Part shown: piece after piece, positions 18,019 through 27,977 of the stretch | Layout: every line of letters begins with the position of its first letter | How positions within the stretch are numbered: the first letter of the stretch is position 1 | DNA from: Collinsella ureilytica | GTDB taxonomy: Bacteria; Actinomycetota; Coriobacteriia; Coriobacteriales; Coriobacteriaceae | Assembly (NCBI RefSeq): GCF_019795105.1 | Contig: NZ_JAIMFO010000008.1 | Span: forward strand, 62,001-126,000 | Reading direction: 5' to 3' | DNA: 64,000 nt | Position numbers and translations under genes: made by a program | Notes under the pieces: generated by a model | Database searches by the model: none | What the model was told of the DNA's origin: nothing | Seen by the model: the letters and a program-made list of their open reading frames with translations, nothing else

Positions 18019-18327
18019 TTAGAGCTTGATCTCAATATCCACGCCAGCAGGAAGATCAAGACGCATGAGCGAATCAACCGTACCAGAGGTGGGATCGAGA
18101 ATGTCGATCAGGCGCTTGTGCGTGCGCATCTCAAACTGCTCACGCGAGTCCTTGTTCATATGCGGTGAGCGGATAACCGTATAGAGGTTGCGCTCGGTGG
18201 GCAGCGGAATGGGACCAGAGACGCGGGCACCGGTTTTCTGGGCGGTCTCGACGATAAGCTTAGCGGACTGATCAACGACCTCGTGATCGTAGCCCTTCAG
18301 GCGAATGCGAATCTTTTGGCTAGACAA
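18019..18327 (-). CDS. rpsJ: 30S ribosomal protein S10
   Basis: 102 residues: [25 protein letters not shown] and the loop [37 protein letters not shown] (seen in parts), standard S10/NusE. It is the last gene of the str block, where tuf usually stands, and is separated by a terminator and 8 kb from rplC. S10 also takes part in transcription antitermination with NusB. Confidence 0.98.
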   Translation of the reverse strand: MSSQKIRIRLKGYDHEVVDQSAKLIVETAQKTGARVSGPIPLPTERNLYTVIRSPHMNKDSREQFEMRTHKRLIDILDPTSGTVDSLMRLDLPAGVDIEIKL

Positions 18328-18370
18328 CTTCTACCTCCATGAAGAAGAGACGTGGCATGTATCAGAGGCT

Positions 18371-20479
18371 CTAAGCGTTACCGCCGGCCTTGCTGGTAAC
18401 CTCTTCGGTCACCGACTTCGGCGCGGGCTCATACGCATCAAACTGCATGGTGTAAGATGCGCGACCCTGCGTCTGCGAGCGAAGGTCGGTTGCGTAGCCG
18501 AACATCTCGCCCAGGGGCACCTTGGCACGAATGACCTTGTTGCCGGAGCGGTCATCCATACCCTCAATCTTGCCGCGACGCCCTGAGAGGTTGCCCATCA
18601 CGTCGCCCATGTACTGCTCAGGCGTTTCAACCTCGACAGCCATAACCGGCTCAAGCAGAATAGGATCGGACTTCTTCAGTGCGTCCTTAATGGCCATAGA
18701 GCCAGCGATCTTGAAGGCTGCCTCTGAGGAGTCAACCTCGTGGTAGGAGCCGTCGTACAGCGTCACCTTGACGTCGATCACCGGATAGCCAGCGATAACG
18801 CCGGAGTTGAGCGCCTCTTGAATGCCCTTATCGATCGAGGGGATGTACTCCTTGGGAACCACACCACCCACGATGCCGTTGACAAACTCGTAGCCAAAGC
18901 CCTCTTCCATCTTCTCGAGCTTGATGACCGCATGACCATACTGGCCGCGACCACCAGACTGGCGCACGAACTTGCCCTCAGCCTTCTCGACATCGTGGCC
19001 CGGGGCCTCACGATAGGCAACCTGGGGTTTACCAACGTTGGCGTCAACCTTAAACTCGCGCAGGAGACGGTCAACAATGATCTCGAGGTGCAGCTCACCC
19101 ATGCCAGCGATGATGGTCTGGCCGGTCTCATGGTTGGTGGACACCTGGAAGGTGGGATCCTCCTCGGCGAGCTTGGTGAGCGCGAGGCTCATCTTGTCCT
19201 GCTCGGCCTTGGTCTTGGGCTCAATGGCAATGTCGATAACCGGATCAGGGAAGTCCATGGACTCCAGAATGATCTCTTCGCCCTCAGCGCAAAGGGTATC
19301 GCCCGTGGTGGTGTTCTTGAAACCAACGGCTGCCAAGATGTCGCCCGTCTCGCAGGTATCCTGGTCAATACGCTCGCTTGCGTTCATCTCAAGAATTCGA
19401 CCCAAGCGCTCACGCTGACCCGTCGTGGCGTTTACCACATAAGAACCAGCCTCTGCCTTGCCCGAATAGACACGGAAGAAGGTGAGCTTACCGACGAAGG
19501 GATCCGTAGAAACCTTGAATGCCAGCGCAGAGAACGGCTCGTCGTTGGACGGCTCGCGCTGAGCAGGCTCGCCGGTCTTGGGATCGGTACCCTCAATGGC
19601 GGTCACGTCAAGCGGGCTTGGAAGGTAGTCAACAACGGCGTCGAGCAGCTCCTGAACACCCTTGTTCTTGTAGGCAGAACCTACAAGCACTGGGTTCAGC
19701 TCGTTTGCCAAAACACCCTTGCGAATCGCTGCCTTCAAGACGTCCTCAGTGACCTCTTCGTCCTCGAGAACCATCATCATGAGCTCATCGTCAAACTCAG
19801 CAGCAGCGTCGAGCAGCTCGGCACGCTTCTCTTCAACGATCTCGGCAAACTCGGCCGGAATCTCATCCATACGCTCGGGGTAGGTCATGCCCTTGTCGTC
19901 TGCCTTGAAGTCCCATGCCTCCATGGTGACCAAGTCAACAATGCCCCAGAAGTTATCCTCAGCACCCATGGGCACCTGGATAGCAACTGCCTTGGCGTTC
20001 AGACGCTCCTTCATGGTATCGATCGCATGGAAGAAGTCTGCGCCTACGCGGTCAAACTTATTGATGAAGGCAATGCGAGGTACGCCAAAGTTGCGCGCCT
20101 GACGCCAGACCGTCTCAGACTGAGGCTGCACGCCAGCAACGGCATCAAAGACTGCCACAGCACCGTCGAGGACGCGCAAGGAACGCTCAACCTCGGCCGT
20201 AAAGTCTACGTGACCCGGGGTATCGATGATCTGGATGCGGTACGAACGATTGTCCTTATTCCAGAAGCAGGTGGTAGCAGCGGACTGAATGGTAACGCCG
20301 CGCTCCTGCTCCTGCACCATGAAGTCCATGGTGGCGGCACCCTCGTGCACCTCACCGATCTTGTGCGTCTTACCTGTGTAGTACAGGATACGCTCGGTTG
20401 TGGTGGTTTTACCGGCATCGATGTGAGCCATAATGCCGATATTGCGAGTGTCCTTCAAATTGTACTTGCTTTTGGCCAT
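18371..20479 (-). CDS. fusA: Elongation factor G
   Basis: 702 residues, full-length translocase GTPase. G1 [20 protein letters not shown]3 DTPGHVDF and G4 NKFD are intact, followed by EF-G domains II to V (for example [18 protein letters not shown] and the C-terminal [20 protein letters not shown]). Located between rpsG and rpsJ. No tuf gene follows it, unlike the classical str operon, and none was found elsewhere in this window. Confidence 0.98.
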   Translation of the reverse strand: MAKSKYNLKDTRNIGIMAHIDAGKTTTTERILYYTGKTHKIGEVHEGAATMDFMVQEQERGVTIQSAATTCFWNKDNRSYRIQIIDTPGHVDFTAEVERSLRVLDGAVAVFDAVAGVQPQSETVWRQARNFGVPRIAFINKFDRVGADFFHAIDTMKERLNAKAVAIQVPMGAEDNFWGIVDLVTMEAWDFKADDKGMTYPERMDEIPAEFAEIVEEKRAELLDAAAEFDDELMMMVLEDEEVTEDVLKAAIRKGVLANELNPVLVGSAYKNKGVQELLDAVVDYLPSPLDVTAIEGTDPKTGEPAQREPSNDEPFSALAFKVSTDPFVGKLTFFRVYSGKAEAGSYVVNATTGQRERLGRILEMNASERIDQDTCETGDILAAVGFKNTTTGDTLCAEGEEIILESMDFPDPVIDIAIEPKTKAEQDKMSLALTKLAEEDPTFQVSTNHETGQTIIAGMGELHLEIIVDRLLREFKVDANVGKPQVAYREAPGHDVEKAEGKFVRQSGGRGQYGHAVIKLEKMEEGFGYEFVNGIVGGVVPKEYIPSIDKGIQEALNSGVIAGYPVIDVKVTLYDGSYHEVDSSEAAFKIAGSMAIKDALKKSDPILLEPVMAVEVETPEQYMGDVMGNLSGRRGKIEGMDDRSGNKVIRAKVPLGEMFGYATDLRSQTQGRASYTMQFDAYEPAPKSVTEEVTSKAGGNA

Positions 20480-20497
20480 GGTGTGATCCTTCCTGGC

Positions 20498-20968
20498 TTA
20501 CCAGCGGTAGTGCGAGAAGGCGCGGTTAGCCTCGGCCATTTTGAAGACATCCTCGCGCTTCTTAACAGAAGCACCAACGCCATTGGAGGCGTCGAGGATC
20601 TCATTGGCCAGACGCTCGGCCATCGTGTTCTCCTTGCGAGAACGGCTGTAGGTAACGATCCAGCGGAGAGCCAGCTGGGTGGCGCGATGCGAGTTAACCT
20701 CCATCGGCACCTGATAGGTGGCACCACCAACACGCTTGGGCTTAACCTCAAGGGTGGGGCGGACGTTGTCCATAGCCTTCTTGAAGACGGCTAAGGCATC
20801 GCCCTCGGACTTGGCAGCAACGATGTCAAACGCACCGTAGACCACGCGCTCAGCAGTGGCCTTCTTGCCGTCAAGCAGGATCTTGTTAATGAGTTGAGTC
20901 ACGAGGCGGTTGTTGTAGACGGAGTCCGGCTGGACCTCGCGACGATTTGCTGATGCACGACGCGGCAT
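20498..20968 (-). CDS. rpsG: 30S ribosomal protein S7
   Basis: 156 residues: [20 protein letters not shown] at the start and [10 protein letters not shown]-type loop ([15 protein letters not shown]) in the middle; the C-terminus ends AFSHYRW as expected. S7 nucleates head assembly of the 30S subunit and, in E. coli, represses the str operon. Confidence 0.98.
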   Translation of the reverse strand: MPRRASANRREVQPDSVYNNRLVTQLINKILLDGKKATAERVVYGAFDIVAAKSEGDALAVFKKAMDNVRPTLEVKPKRVGGATYQVPMEVNSHRATQLALRWIVTYSRSRKENTMAERLANEILDASNGVGASVKKREDVFKMAEANRAFSHYRW

Positions 20969-21012
20969 GGAATATCTCCTCTATATAACAGGTGTGCGGT
21001 TTATCTGCCTAA

Positions 21013-21384
21013 TTACTTAGGGCGCTTTACACCGTAGCGGGAACGAGCCTGCATGCGGTTGTTAACCGGAGCGCAGTCATACGCACCACGAACGATCTTG
21101 TAGCGCACACCAGGAAGGTCGCGCACACGGCCACCACGTACGAGCACAATGGAGTGCTCCTGCAGGTTGTGACCCTCACCGGGGATGTAAGCGGTAACCT
21201 CAATGCCATTTACGAGGCGCACACGGGCAACCTTGCGCAGAGCCGAGTTCGGCTTCTTGGGAGAGGTGGTGAACACACGGGTGCACACGCCGCGCTTCTG
21301 AGAGTTGTGCTGCAGTGCCGCGTTCTTGGACTTTTTAGCGGACGACTTGCGGCCCTGACGGACGAGCTGGTTAATAGTAGGCAA
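21013..21384 (-). CDS. rpsL: 30S ribosomal protein S12, TTG start
   Basis: 123 residues: [19 protein letters not shown] at the start, [24 protein letters not shown] with the wild-type Lys of the streptomycin region (KKPNSALRK), and [18 protein letters not shown]. The start is a TTG at 21384 preceded by AAGGAGAACGC; an ATG further upstream (21429) would add 15 non-conserved residues and lies after the ribosome-binding site, so TTG is preferred. First gene of the str operon, with a good promoter at 21480-21508. Confidence 0.96.
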   Translation of the reverse strand: MPTINQLVRQGRKSSAKKSKNAALQHNSQKRGVCTRVFTTSPKKPNSALRKVARVRLVNGIEVTAYIPGEGHNLQEHSIVLVRGGRVRDLPGVRYKIVRGAYDCAPVNNRMQARSRYGVKRPK

Positions 21385-21479
21385 AGCGTTCTCCTTTTCG
21401 ATTTGCTCCAGCCTGATACTTGTGTGCAACGGCCTGATAGGAGAACGTCAGCATCCGTCCTCGGATCATGCGGTTTGCA

Positions 21480-21508
21480 ACTGTACGCCCGCGAGCCTGC
21501 GGTGTCAA
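21480..21508 (-). promoter_or_regulatory. Promoter of the str operon (rpsL)
   Basis: On the minus strand a perfect TTGACA (21503-21508), 17-bp spacer, and TACAGT (21480-21485). This is the best sigma-70/SigA-type promoter noticed in the window and leaves a leader of about 90 nt before the rpsL TTG. Confidence 0.8.
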
Positions 21509-21715
21509 CAGACCACGCACCCGGGCGTATCCTATATTTTATGCGATAGCACGGAATTTCCATAATGAGGACGGCGAATAAGGACGAACCGAAGGCACCA
21601 TGAGATAGTACCGGTGCTGACAACGCGACGGCAAAAGCACGGTGGATCCTCAATGGCATCCCGTCGTCCAATCCCCATCCCTGGCAAAAAAAGGCAGTAA
21701 GCAGCCTACAGACGG

Positions 21716-21762
21716 AGAGAACCCCTTCACCGTGACTCCGAAGATCAGCAAAGGGGCTCTCT
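21716..21762. other. Long-stem inverted repeat downstream of the GH20 pseudogene
   Basis: 12-nt arms AGAGAACCCCTT (21716-21727) and AAGGGGCTCTCT (21751-21762), one G-U or mismatch, 23-nt loop. It lies 34 bases beyond the surface-protein stop codon, where a terminator is expected, but no U-tract follows directly; a run of seven A on the plus strand (21685-21691) gives U on the minus strand 25 bases later. Confidence 0.4.
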
Positions 21763-21795
21763 ATCCCACCTACGTAGACGGTTCAGTTAACGAGA

Positions 21796-23536
21796 TCAGT
21801 TGCGGCGGTGTACCCGTCGCAGAAACGACGCAGCCCCGATCACAAGGGCACCGGCAACCGCCGCGAACGCGACTGCCACACGGGCACTGTCCCCCGTACG
21901 CGGCAGCATGCATTCGCGCGTGCAGCTCGTGTCTTCACTCCGCTTCCGCAAGTCCTCGGTTTCGAACCCTTGGCGGTGCTGCGGCCGGGGTTTCAGACTC
22001 GCAACAGCGTCTTTGATGGCAGCAGCCATCTTATCAAGTTCAGTCTGGTGCGTGATATCCAGGTCGCGAACAACAGCTGCACGAGCACGCTCAAGGGCAG
22101 CCACCCCAGATGCCTCGTAGCGAGTAAGATCAGCCGGTACCTTGGCCAAGGCAGCATCCACAGCAGCATAGTCAGCTGGCTTCACCTTGAGGTTCGCAAC
22201 AGCGTCTTTGATGGCAGCGGCCATCGCATCCACCTTTGCCTGCTCCGAGGCGCGAAGATTGCGCACGACGGTGGCCTGGGCGTCCTTGAGTGCCTGGACG
22301 CTGGCGTCGGTGTAGACCCCGAGCTCGGCAGGCACGGTTGCCAAAGCGGCGTCCACGGCCATGTAGTCTGCCGGTCGAGGCATCACCTGGGCATAGGCAT
22401 CAGAGAATGTGTCCATGAGCTTAAAGGTCGCACCTTGATCATACACAGCAGCTGACTCATCACACCATACGCATTGCATGCTGCTAATTGATGCAACACT
22501 GCCTTGCGCACCCGGAACATCTGTAAAGGCTCGCTTGGCCGGATTGGCGAGCGCCTTGTCATAGCCGTATCCACCTGTAGTGCGTCCAAGTACCCAATAC
22601 CAAGCATCATTGGTGTTCAAGATGGCGTGCCCCTGAGCGGCAATGAAATTGGGCTTTGCAACAAAAAAGCCCCACCAGCCATTCGTCCAATACGAAACAA
22701 TGAGCTCCGGTCTAAACGTGCCATATCGGTGCGCTCATCGTAATACACACCATCGTTGAAGCACATCGGCTTCATGCCAGCTTTCAAATGATGCCTGATA
22801 GATCATTTGCATAGCGTACGAAGTGGGAGTACTTACCATTGCGCTGAATAGCACTCCAGCCTGGATCGCGGAAAACATCGTTCGCGTATCCACCTGCTCC
22901 AAAATTAAAGATCTCAGAGGCTCCAGAAGCACCAAAATAGGTTGCGTATTTCTGAATTAATGCCTTTGTAAAACTGAGGGCCTCAGCATTATCCAAATCC
23001 ACGGTACGCACTGACGTCTTATTTCGATCTGAAAACGCAGGGTTTTGAATGCCCAGCTCTTTCATGGCAACGAGCAGAGCGTCCATATGCCCCGGACTAT
23101 TTATGAGGGGAGTAACATGGAGGCCTCGCTTGATTGCCCGAGCAAGCACGCGATCCATCTCAGCTTGAGTGAGCACATTGTCATTTGGATCATCATAGTA
23201 GCTTTTATTACCTGCTTGAATTGCCGCCTTCACCGCATCGCTCGTCCACGACCTACCTCCCTCAAGGCTCACCGTCATATCATCAAGCACAAAACGAAGG
23301 CCATCATTTCCCAAGATAAGCTGAATATCGGTATATCCGCGATCAGCCGCATGATCAATGATTTCAAACAACTGATCTGCCGAGAAAAACTTGCGGCCTG
23401 CATCAATAGAAAAGACGCTTTTTGGTTGCACCTCTGCTGCTCGAGCAGATGGTACACCCAGACAAAAGCAGGCAAGTAAGGCGATCATCCATGTGATTGC
23501 AAATGCATAGCGCGATCGAAGCAAGCTACATGTCAT
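21796..23536 (-). pseudogene. LPXTG-anchored GH20 beta-N-acetylhexosaminidase-like protein, two frameshifts
   Basis: Restored length is about 580 residues: signal peptide (1-33, ending ARAAEV), GH20 domain, two FIVAR-like repeats (each about 70 residues with PADY..VDAAL and MAAAIKDAVA), and an LPRTG sorting signal with hydrophobic segment and Arg-rich end. The frame breaks twice: a missing T near 22786 (after ANDLSGII; the next frame reads LKAGMKPMCFNDGVYYDERTD in part) and a missing C near 22708 (then ELIVSYWTNGWWGFFVAKP). In addition the GH20 catalytic Asp-Glu, expected in the DEYAND context, reads GGYAND (residues 215-216). So the enzyme would be inactive even if the frames were joined. 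A host-glycan hydrolase in origin; now probably a decaying gene. Confidence 0.8.
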
Positions 23537-23861
23537 ACAAGAACCTTCAACTCAATATATTAACCGGACTGCTCGATGATAAATGTTTGGGAGATTCCTA
23601 ACACGCGCAAGGGCTATCGATCGGGAAACGGTCATTTGGAGCCGCTTGACGGCATGGTTCACGTAAAAATGAAACAAGGCGGATTGCGCCAACAGCACAA
23701 GAGAGTGAAACGAGCTAGATGGATGGATGCCGCCTACCCTGGCGGAACTCGCAAGGTAGGTCGAAGTCACATACCCGGTTAAAACTCACAAGGTGGGTCG
23801 CACGAGGGGGATTGATGCCGCAAATCTCTTTCTCGCTGATTCTCTAAACAGGGCAGGCATG

Positions 23862-23948
23862 CATTTTGGTGTCGTTGCGACCATTTTTGCCCGCACTTAG
23901 CGTCAAATCGTTGCCTCGAGGGCAATAAATGTACTAACAGTAACCCCC
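23862..23948 (-). repeat. Dispersed 87-nt element, copy B
   Basis: Reverse-complement match of 506-592 without gaps (about 84% identity by eye). Its hairpin is TTGCC-CTCGA-GGCAA, against TTGTC-CTCTA-GACAA in copy A; the paired change supports a conserved stem. Flanks beyond the 87 bases are unrelated. Confidence 0.7.
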
Positions 23949-24102
23949 TACTCCCTTGCATAACTCATTTTTACTCGGACTGAAGGCAGTGTTACAAATG
24001 TTGGTGTAGACATCCAAAGGCGGGCTGAGAGCAAAGCTAACTCCGCAGCGCATAACTCAATCGTGTATTCATTGTTGGGGGTAGAGGGCAGAGAGCAAAG
24101 CA

Positions 24103-24134
24103 AAACCCCGTAGCGCCTACGCACTACGGGGTTT
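24103..24134 (-). terminator. Terminator after rplQ (end of spc-alpha transcription)
   Basis: Perfect 11-bp stem AAACCCCGTAG/CTACGGGGTTT with a 10-nt loop; on the minus strand followed by TTGCTTTGC. It is also symmetrical enough to work on the plus strand. It lies about 125 bases after the rplQ stop. Confidence 0.8.
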
Positions 24135-24258
24135 ATCACAGCAATAAAGCATGAAGTTGAGCAGGTGCAAAACTGCCTCAGTGCAAAGCGAGCACGCGAG
24201 ATACGAAAACTCACAGAGCCGGTCGCCCAACATCTAAGAGTGTCGTATACAGCACGAG

Positions 24259-24825
24259 CTACTCGGCAGACTCCTCAGCAGACTCAGCTGCGGGAGCCTC
24301 AACCTCGGAAGCTTCAGTCTCAGCAACCTCAGCCTCAGCGGCCTCCGCAGAAGTCTCGGACTCCGTAACGGATTTTACCTCGGGGGCCTCCTCGACCTCA
24401 AGAGCCTTCCTCGGGGCGTCAACCTTCTTTACAGAAGTAGCCTTCTTAACCTTCTTCTGTACCGGCTCGGTCACAAGCTCGATGATAACCATCTCAGCGT
24501 TATCGCCCTTGCGCGTTCCTAAGCGCATGATGCGGGTATAGCCACCATTGCGGTCTGCCCACATACCCTGAGCAGCCTTATCAAAGATCTCAGCAACGAG
24601 ATGCTTATCGCCCAGGCGAGCAATGGCAAGACGACGAGAATGCAGGTCGCCCTTCTTTGCCCAGGTGATAATCGGCTCAGCAAAACCGCGCAATGCCTTT
24701 GCACGCGTGACGGTCGTCTTAATGCGATCGTTCTCAAAGAGAGCCTTAGCAAGACCCCTCTTAATGGCCTTGGTGTGCGCGGAGGACACCCCGAGCTTCA
24801 GGCCTTTCTTCTTGTTATGACGCAT
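24259..24825 (-). CDS. rplQ: 50S ribosomal protein L17 with acidic C-terminal extension
   Basis: 188 residues. Residues 1-120 are standard L17 (MRHNKKKGLKLGVSSAHTKA, LFENDRIKTTVTRAKALR, GGYTRIMRLGTRKGDNAEM). The last 60 or so are an added tail: a Lys-rich stretch followed by Glu/Ala/Ser-rich sequence (for example AEAEVAETEASEVEAPAAES). Extended L17 tails occur in several Actinobacteria; their role is unclear. Last gene of the alpha block, directly downstream of rpoA. Confidence 0.97.
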   Translation of the reverse strand: MRHNKKKGLKLGVSSAHTKAIKRGLAKALFENDRIKTTVTRAKALRGFAEPIITWAKKGDLHSRRLAIARLGDKHLVAEIFDKAAQGMWADRNGGYTRIMRLGTRKGDNAEMVIIELVTEPVQKKVKKATSVKKVDAPRKALEVEEAPEVKSVTESETSAEAAEAEVAETEASEVEAPAAESAEESAE

Positions 24826-24850
24826 GGTCTATCTCCTCTAGAACACGAAT

Positions 24851-25792
24851 CTAGGCCTTAAGCCCAAGACCCATGGATTCAAGCTTGTCCTTGACTTCCT
24901 CGATCGACTTCACCCCGAAGTTGCGGATGTTGAGCAGATCGTTCTCAGAGAACTCCACCAACTGACGCACAGAGTGGATGCTTGCGCGCTTTAAGCAGTT
25001 ATAGGAGCGAACCGAGAGATCAAGATCCTCAATCTGCTTATCGAGCTCAGCGTTATCGCTCGTCTGCTCGGGAGCAAAAATTGAGACCTCTTCCTCTTCC
25101 TCAGGATCGTCGGCGAGGTTCATGAAAGCAGCCATGTGCTGGTTCACAATATTGGCAGCCTGAACAACAGCCTCACGAGGAGTCACAGCGCCATTCGTTT
25201 CAATCTCAAGGACCAGACGGTCATAGTCCGTATGCTGGCCCACGCGAGTTGCCTCAACGAGCTTGGCGCAACGATGCACCGGCGAGTAGAGGGAGTCAAC
25301 GTGGATGAGCCCGATAGGATCGCTGTCATGCTTGTTAGCCTCAGCCGAGACATAACCGCGACCATAGCCGATACGCATGCTCATCGTAAGATGGCCACCC
25401 TCGGTGAGGGTAGCAATATGCTGCTCGGGATTGACGAGCTCAAACTCTGCGGGAATAAAGAAGTCCGCGCCGGTAACCTCACAAGGACCATCAACCGAGA
25501 TGGTTGCGGTAGCCTCATTGGCAGTACCGAGCGAACGGAACACCAGACCCTTAACGTTCAGGACGATATCGGTAACATCCTCGACCATATTATCGATGGC
25601 CATGAACTCGTGCTGCGCACCATCAATCTGGATGGCCTCAACTGCTGCACCCTCAAGAGAGCTCAGCAGGACGCGGCGCAATGAGTTACCCAGCGTATCG
25701 CCGTAGCCGCGCTCAAGCGGCTCGACGGAGACACGAGAGCAGGTGTCATTGATCTCCTCGACCTGGACCTGGGGCCTAATGAATTCTGACAT
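24851..25792 (-). CDS. rpoA: RNA polymerase alpha subunit
   Basis: 313 residues. The N-terminal assembly domain (GYGDTLGNSLRRVLLSSLEGAAV, GYVSAEANK) dimerises and binds beta and beta-prime; the C-terminal domain (LDLSVRSYNCLKRASIHSV, LLNIRNFGVKSIEEVKDKL) binds UP elements and activators. A short acidic linker joins them. It lies between rpsD and rplQ as usual. Confidence 0.98.
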   Translation of the reverse strand: MSEFIRPQVQVEEINDTCSRVSVEPLERGYGDTLGNSLRRVLLSSLEGAAVEAIQIDGAQHEFMAIDNMVEDVTDIVLNVKGLVFRSLGTANEATATISVDGPCEVTGADFFIPAEFELVNPEQHIATLTEGGHLTMSMRIGYGRGYVSAEANKHDSDPIGLIHVDSLYSPVHRCAKLVEATRVGQHTDYDRLVLEIETNGAVTPREAVVQAANIVNQHMAAFMNLADDPEEEEEVSIFAPEQTSDNAELDKQIEDLDLSVRSYNCLKRASIHSVRQLVEFSENDLLNIRNFGVKSIEEVKDKLESMGLGLKA

Positions 25793-25825
25793 GTATTACC
25801 TCCAGCCTCAGCAGTCCGGGATAGA

Positions 25826-26422
25826 CTACTTAGAGTAGAGCTCGACGATGAGCTGCTCCTTGATGTCACCGCTAATCTGCTCACGCGTTGGGAGCGAGAT
25901 AACGTTACCGGAGAGCTTCTCGATATCGACCTCAAGCCAACCGGGCACCTCAAAGCGCTCAGAGGAGATGAGAGCCTCCTTGATGGGCAAAAGGTCGCGG
26001 AACTTCTCGCCTACAGCGATGACGTCTCCGGCGCGCACCTGGTAAGAGGGAATATCTACACGCTTGCCGTTCACGGTGAAGTGACCGTGACGTACAGACT
26101 GACGTGCCTCCTTGCGGGTGCGGGCAAAGCCGAGGCGGAATACAACGTTATCCAGACGGCTCTCCAAAATGGTGAGCAAATTCTCACCCGTAATGCCCTT
26201 CATCTTACGGGCACGCAGGAAGTAGCCATGGAACTGCTTCTCTAATACGCCGTAGATGAACTTGACCTTCTGCTTCTCGCGAAGCTGCAGGCCGTACTCA
26301 GATTCCTTACGGCGGCGGCGAGGCTGGCGGATAGATTCCTTTTTGCTGCTATACCCAAGCTCTGCGGGATCGATCCCGAGCTGGCGGCAGCGCTTAAGAA
26401 CAGGAGTCCTGTCGATTGCCAT
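25826..26422 (-). CDS. rpsD: 30S ribosomal protein S4 (Cys-free form)
   Basis: 198 residues. It lacks the N-terminal zinc-binding cysteines found in many S4 proteins (the region reads KRCRQLGIDPAELGYSSKK, with one Cys only). The S4 RNA-binding domain is seen as RLDNVVFRLGFARTRKEARQ and GHFTVNGKRVDIPSYQVRAG. S4 is a primary 16S rRNA binder and, in E. coli, represses the alpha operon. Normal position between rpsK and rpoA. Confidence 0.98.
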   Translation of the reverse strand: MAIDRTPVLKRCRQLGIDPAELGYSSKKESIRQPRRRRKESEYGLQLREKQKVKFIYGVLEKQFHGYFLRARKMKGITGENLLTILESRLDNVVFRLGFARTRKEARQSVRHGHFTVNGKRVDIPSYQVRAGDVIAVGEKFRDLLPIKEALISSERFEVPGWLEVDIEKLSGNVISLPTREQISGDIKEQLIVELYSK

Positions 26423-26439
26423 TGTTTCGATCCTTTCAG

Positions 26440-26844
26440 TTACACGCGGCGACGCTTCTTGGGGCGGCAGCCGTTGTGCGGGATGGGAGTTTTGTCCTGG
26501 ATGCTTGCAACCTCAAGACCAGCAGCCTGGAGGGAGCGGATGGCCGTCTCGCGACCCGAACCAGGGCCTTTCACGAAAACGGAAACCTTGTGCATGCCAT
26601 GCTCCATCGCAATCTTGGCACAGGCCTCAGCAGCCATCTGCGCAGCGAAGGGGGTGGACTTACGCGATCCCTTAAAACCAACGGTACCGGCAGACTTCCA
26701 TGCCAAGACGTTGCCACGGGCATCGGTGATCGAAACGATCGTGTTGTTAAAGGTGGACCGAATATGAGCCTGACCCACAGAAATGTTCTTGCGATCCGCG
26801 CGCTTCAGTCGGCTGGCGCGGACGTTCTTCTTAGCAGTAGCCAT
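26440..26844 (-). CDS. rpsK: 30S ribosomal protein S11
   Basis: 134 residues: [40 protein letters not shown] and the C-terminal [16 protein letters not shown] are characteristic. S11 forms part of the platform near the E site. Normal neighbours rpsM and rpsD. Confidence 0.98.
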   Translation of the reverse strand: MATAKKNVRASRLKRADRKNISVGQAHIRSTFNNTIVSITDARGNVLAWKSAGTVGFKGSRKSTPFAAQMAAEACAKIAMEHGMHKVSVFVKGPGSGRETAIRSLQAAGLEVASIQDKTPIPHNGCRPKKRRRV

Positions 26845-26856
26845 CGAGCGCTCTCC

Positions 26857-27231
26857 TTATTTCTTCTTCTTGGCACCGATCTGGCGCTTCGGACCTTTGC
26901 GGGTACGAGCGTTGGTATGCGTGCGCTGACCGCGAACAGGAAGACCCTTGCGGTGACGCAGGCCACGATTGCAGCCGATGTCCATAAGGCGCTTGACGTT
27001 TTGATTGCGCTCGCGGCGCAGATCGCCCTCGACCATAATCTCGTTGCGGTCGATGCTGGCGCGGATGGCATTTACCTCGTCCTCGGTGAGATCCTTCACA
27101 CGAGTATCAGGATTAATACCGGCCTCTTCACAAATCTTGGAGGCGGTAGTGCGGCCGATGCCGTAGATGTAGGTCAGACCAATCTCAACGCGCTTCTCAC
27201 GCGGAAGGTCGACACCATTGATACGGGCCAA
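26857..27231 (-). CDS. rpsM: 30S ribosomal protein S13
   Basis: 124 residues: [20 protein letters not shown] and [19 protein letters not shown] (helix-hairpin-helix region), then [20 protein letters not shown], and a basic tail ending KKKK. S13 contacts P-site tRNA and the 50S subunit. It follows rpmJ. Confidence 0.98.
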   Translation of the reverse strand: MARINGVDLPREKRVEIGLTYIYGIGRTTASKICEEAGINPDTRVKDLTEDEVNAIRASIDRNEIMVEGDLRRERNQNVKRLMDIGCNRGLRHRKGLPVRGQRTHTNARTRKGPKRQIGAKKKK

Positions 27232-27246
27232 CGTGGATCTCCTCTC

Positions 27247-27360
27247 TTAGCCCTGGCGCTGCTTATGGCGCGGGTTCTCACAAATTACAAGAACCTTGCC
27301 ATGACGCCGGATGATCTTGCACTTGTCGCACATCTTTTTGACAGAAGGACGTACCTTCAT
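27247..27360 (-). CDS. rpmJ: 50S ribosomal protein L36, zinc-ribbon form
   Basis: 37 residues, read directly from the sequence: [19 protein letters not shown] followed by [18 protein letters not shown]. The Cys-x2-Cys...Cys...His set is intact, so this is the zinc-binding paralogue, expressed when zinc is available in bacteria with both types. It lies between infA and rpsM, the standard place. Confidence 0.97.
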   Translation of the reverse strand: MKVRPSVKKMCDKCKIIRRHGKVLVICENPRHKQRQG

Positions 27361-27512
27361 CGCTCTTCCTCTCGATAGTGCTCAAACGACAATGGAATGA
27401 ATATCTACTCGCCCAGCCGCAGGCGTGAATACCCGTACGAGTATATGCATGCAAATACGACCGAAGGGATGAGCGGTCCCCGCAGTCGACGTGCATACTA
27501 AAAAGCTGACGC

Positions 27513-27737
27513 TTACTTATAGCGATAGGTGATGCGCCCACGGGTAAGATCGTAGGGCGAAAGCTCCACTACAACCTTATCTCCGGGGAGGATGCGGATA
27601 TAGTTCATACGAATCTTGCCCGAAATGGAGCAGAGTACCGTATGACCGTTCTCGAGTTCTACGCGAAACATAGCGTTGGGCAGCGGCTCAGTTACCGTAC
27701 CCTCGAGCTCGATAGCATCTTCCTTCTTCACAGGCAA
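27513..27737 (-). CDS. infA: Translation initiation factor IF-1, TTG start
   Basis: 74 residues, a single S1-type OB fold: [40 protein letters not shown] and [18 protein letters not shown]-1 binds the A site during initiation. The first codon is TTG (27737) with only a weak purine-rich site upstream; GTG two codons later is an alternative. A likely promoter of its own lies at 27773-27801 and a 150-nt spacer with the L36 gene follows. Confidence 0.97.
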   Translation of the reverse strand: MPVKKEDAIELEGTVTEPLPNAMFRVELENGHTVLCSISGKIRMNYIRILPGDKVVVELSPYDLTRGRITYRYK

Positions 27738-27772
27738 TCATCTTTCTCTTGATGAAACGACAGCATCGCGGA

Positions 27773-27801
27773 ATGATACCTCATCGACCCGGTTGGAGCA
27801 A
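27773..27801 (-). promoter_or_regulatory. Candidate promoter for infA and the alpha genes
   Basis: On the minus strand TTGCTC (27796-27801), 17-bp spacer, TATCAT (27773-27778). It lies in the 240-nt gap between map and infA, the widest gap within the spc-alpha block apart from operon ends, and would allow independent transcription of infA-rplQ. Confidence 0.5.
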
Positions 27802-27977
27802 ATCGCCCCCGAGCCTCCATATCTGCTGCGCATGCGCACCCGATACAAGGCGAGGTATCAACAATGGGAAAGGCCAATCCAGCTACTGCGCATGTGCGCC
27901 TCACCCAACCTCATGCAATCAAACACTGAGCGGTCATCCCAAAGCTACAGGACAGACACCCTCTGAAGCGGCACCCG

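Larger units (their letters stand above)
23537..24258. other. Long intergenic region with repeats
   Basis: About 720 bases without a supported gene. It contains the second copy of the 87-nt element (23862-23948), the rplQ terminator (24103-24134), a direct repeat AACTCGCAAGGTAGGTCG / AACTCACAAGGTGGGTCG near 23746 and 23784, and a second direct repeat GAGAGCAAAGC...GCAGCGC / GTAGCGC at 24027-24052 and 24091-24116. Confidence 0.6.

Noticed and set aside
18740-20794. 684-codon open frame on the plus strand
   Set aside because: It is entirely antisense to fusA and rpsG; the long frame results from GC-biased codon use of the real gene. No ribosome-binding site and no family resemblance.
23537-24258. 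tRNA or small structured RNA gene such as SRP or tmRNA RNA
   Set aside because: No cloverleaf, CCA end or known RNA signature found; only repeats and a terminator.
26416-27378. 320-codon open frame on the plus strand
   Set aside because: Antisense to rpsK, rpsM and rpmJ; no independent support.
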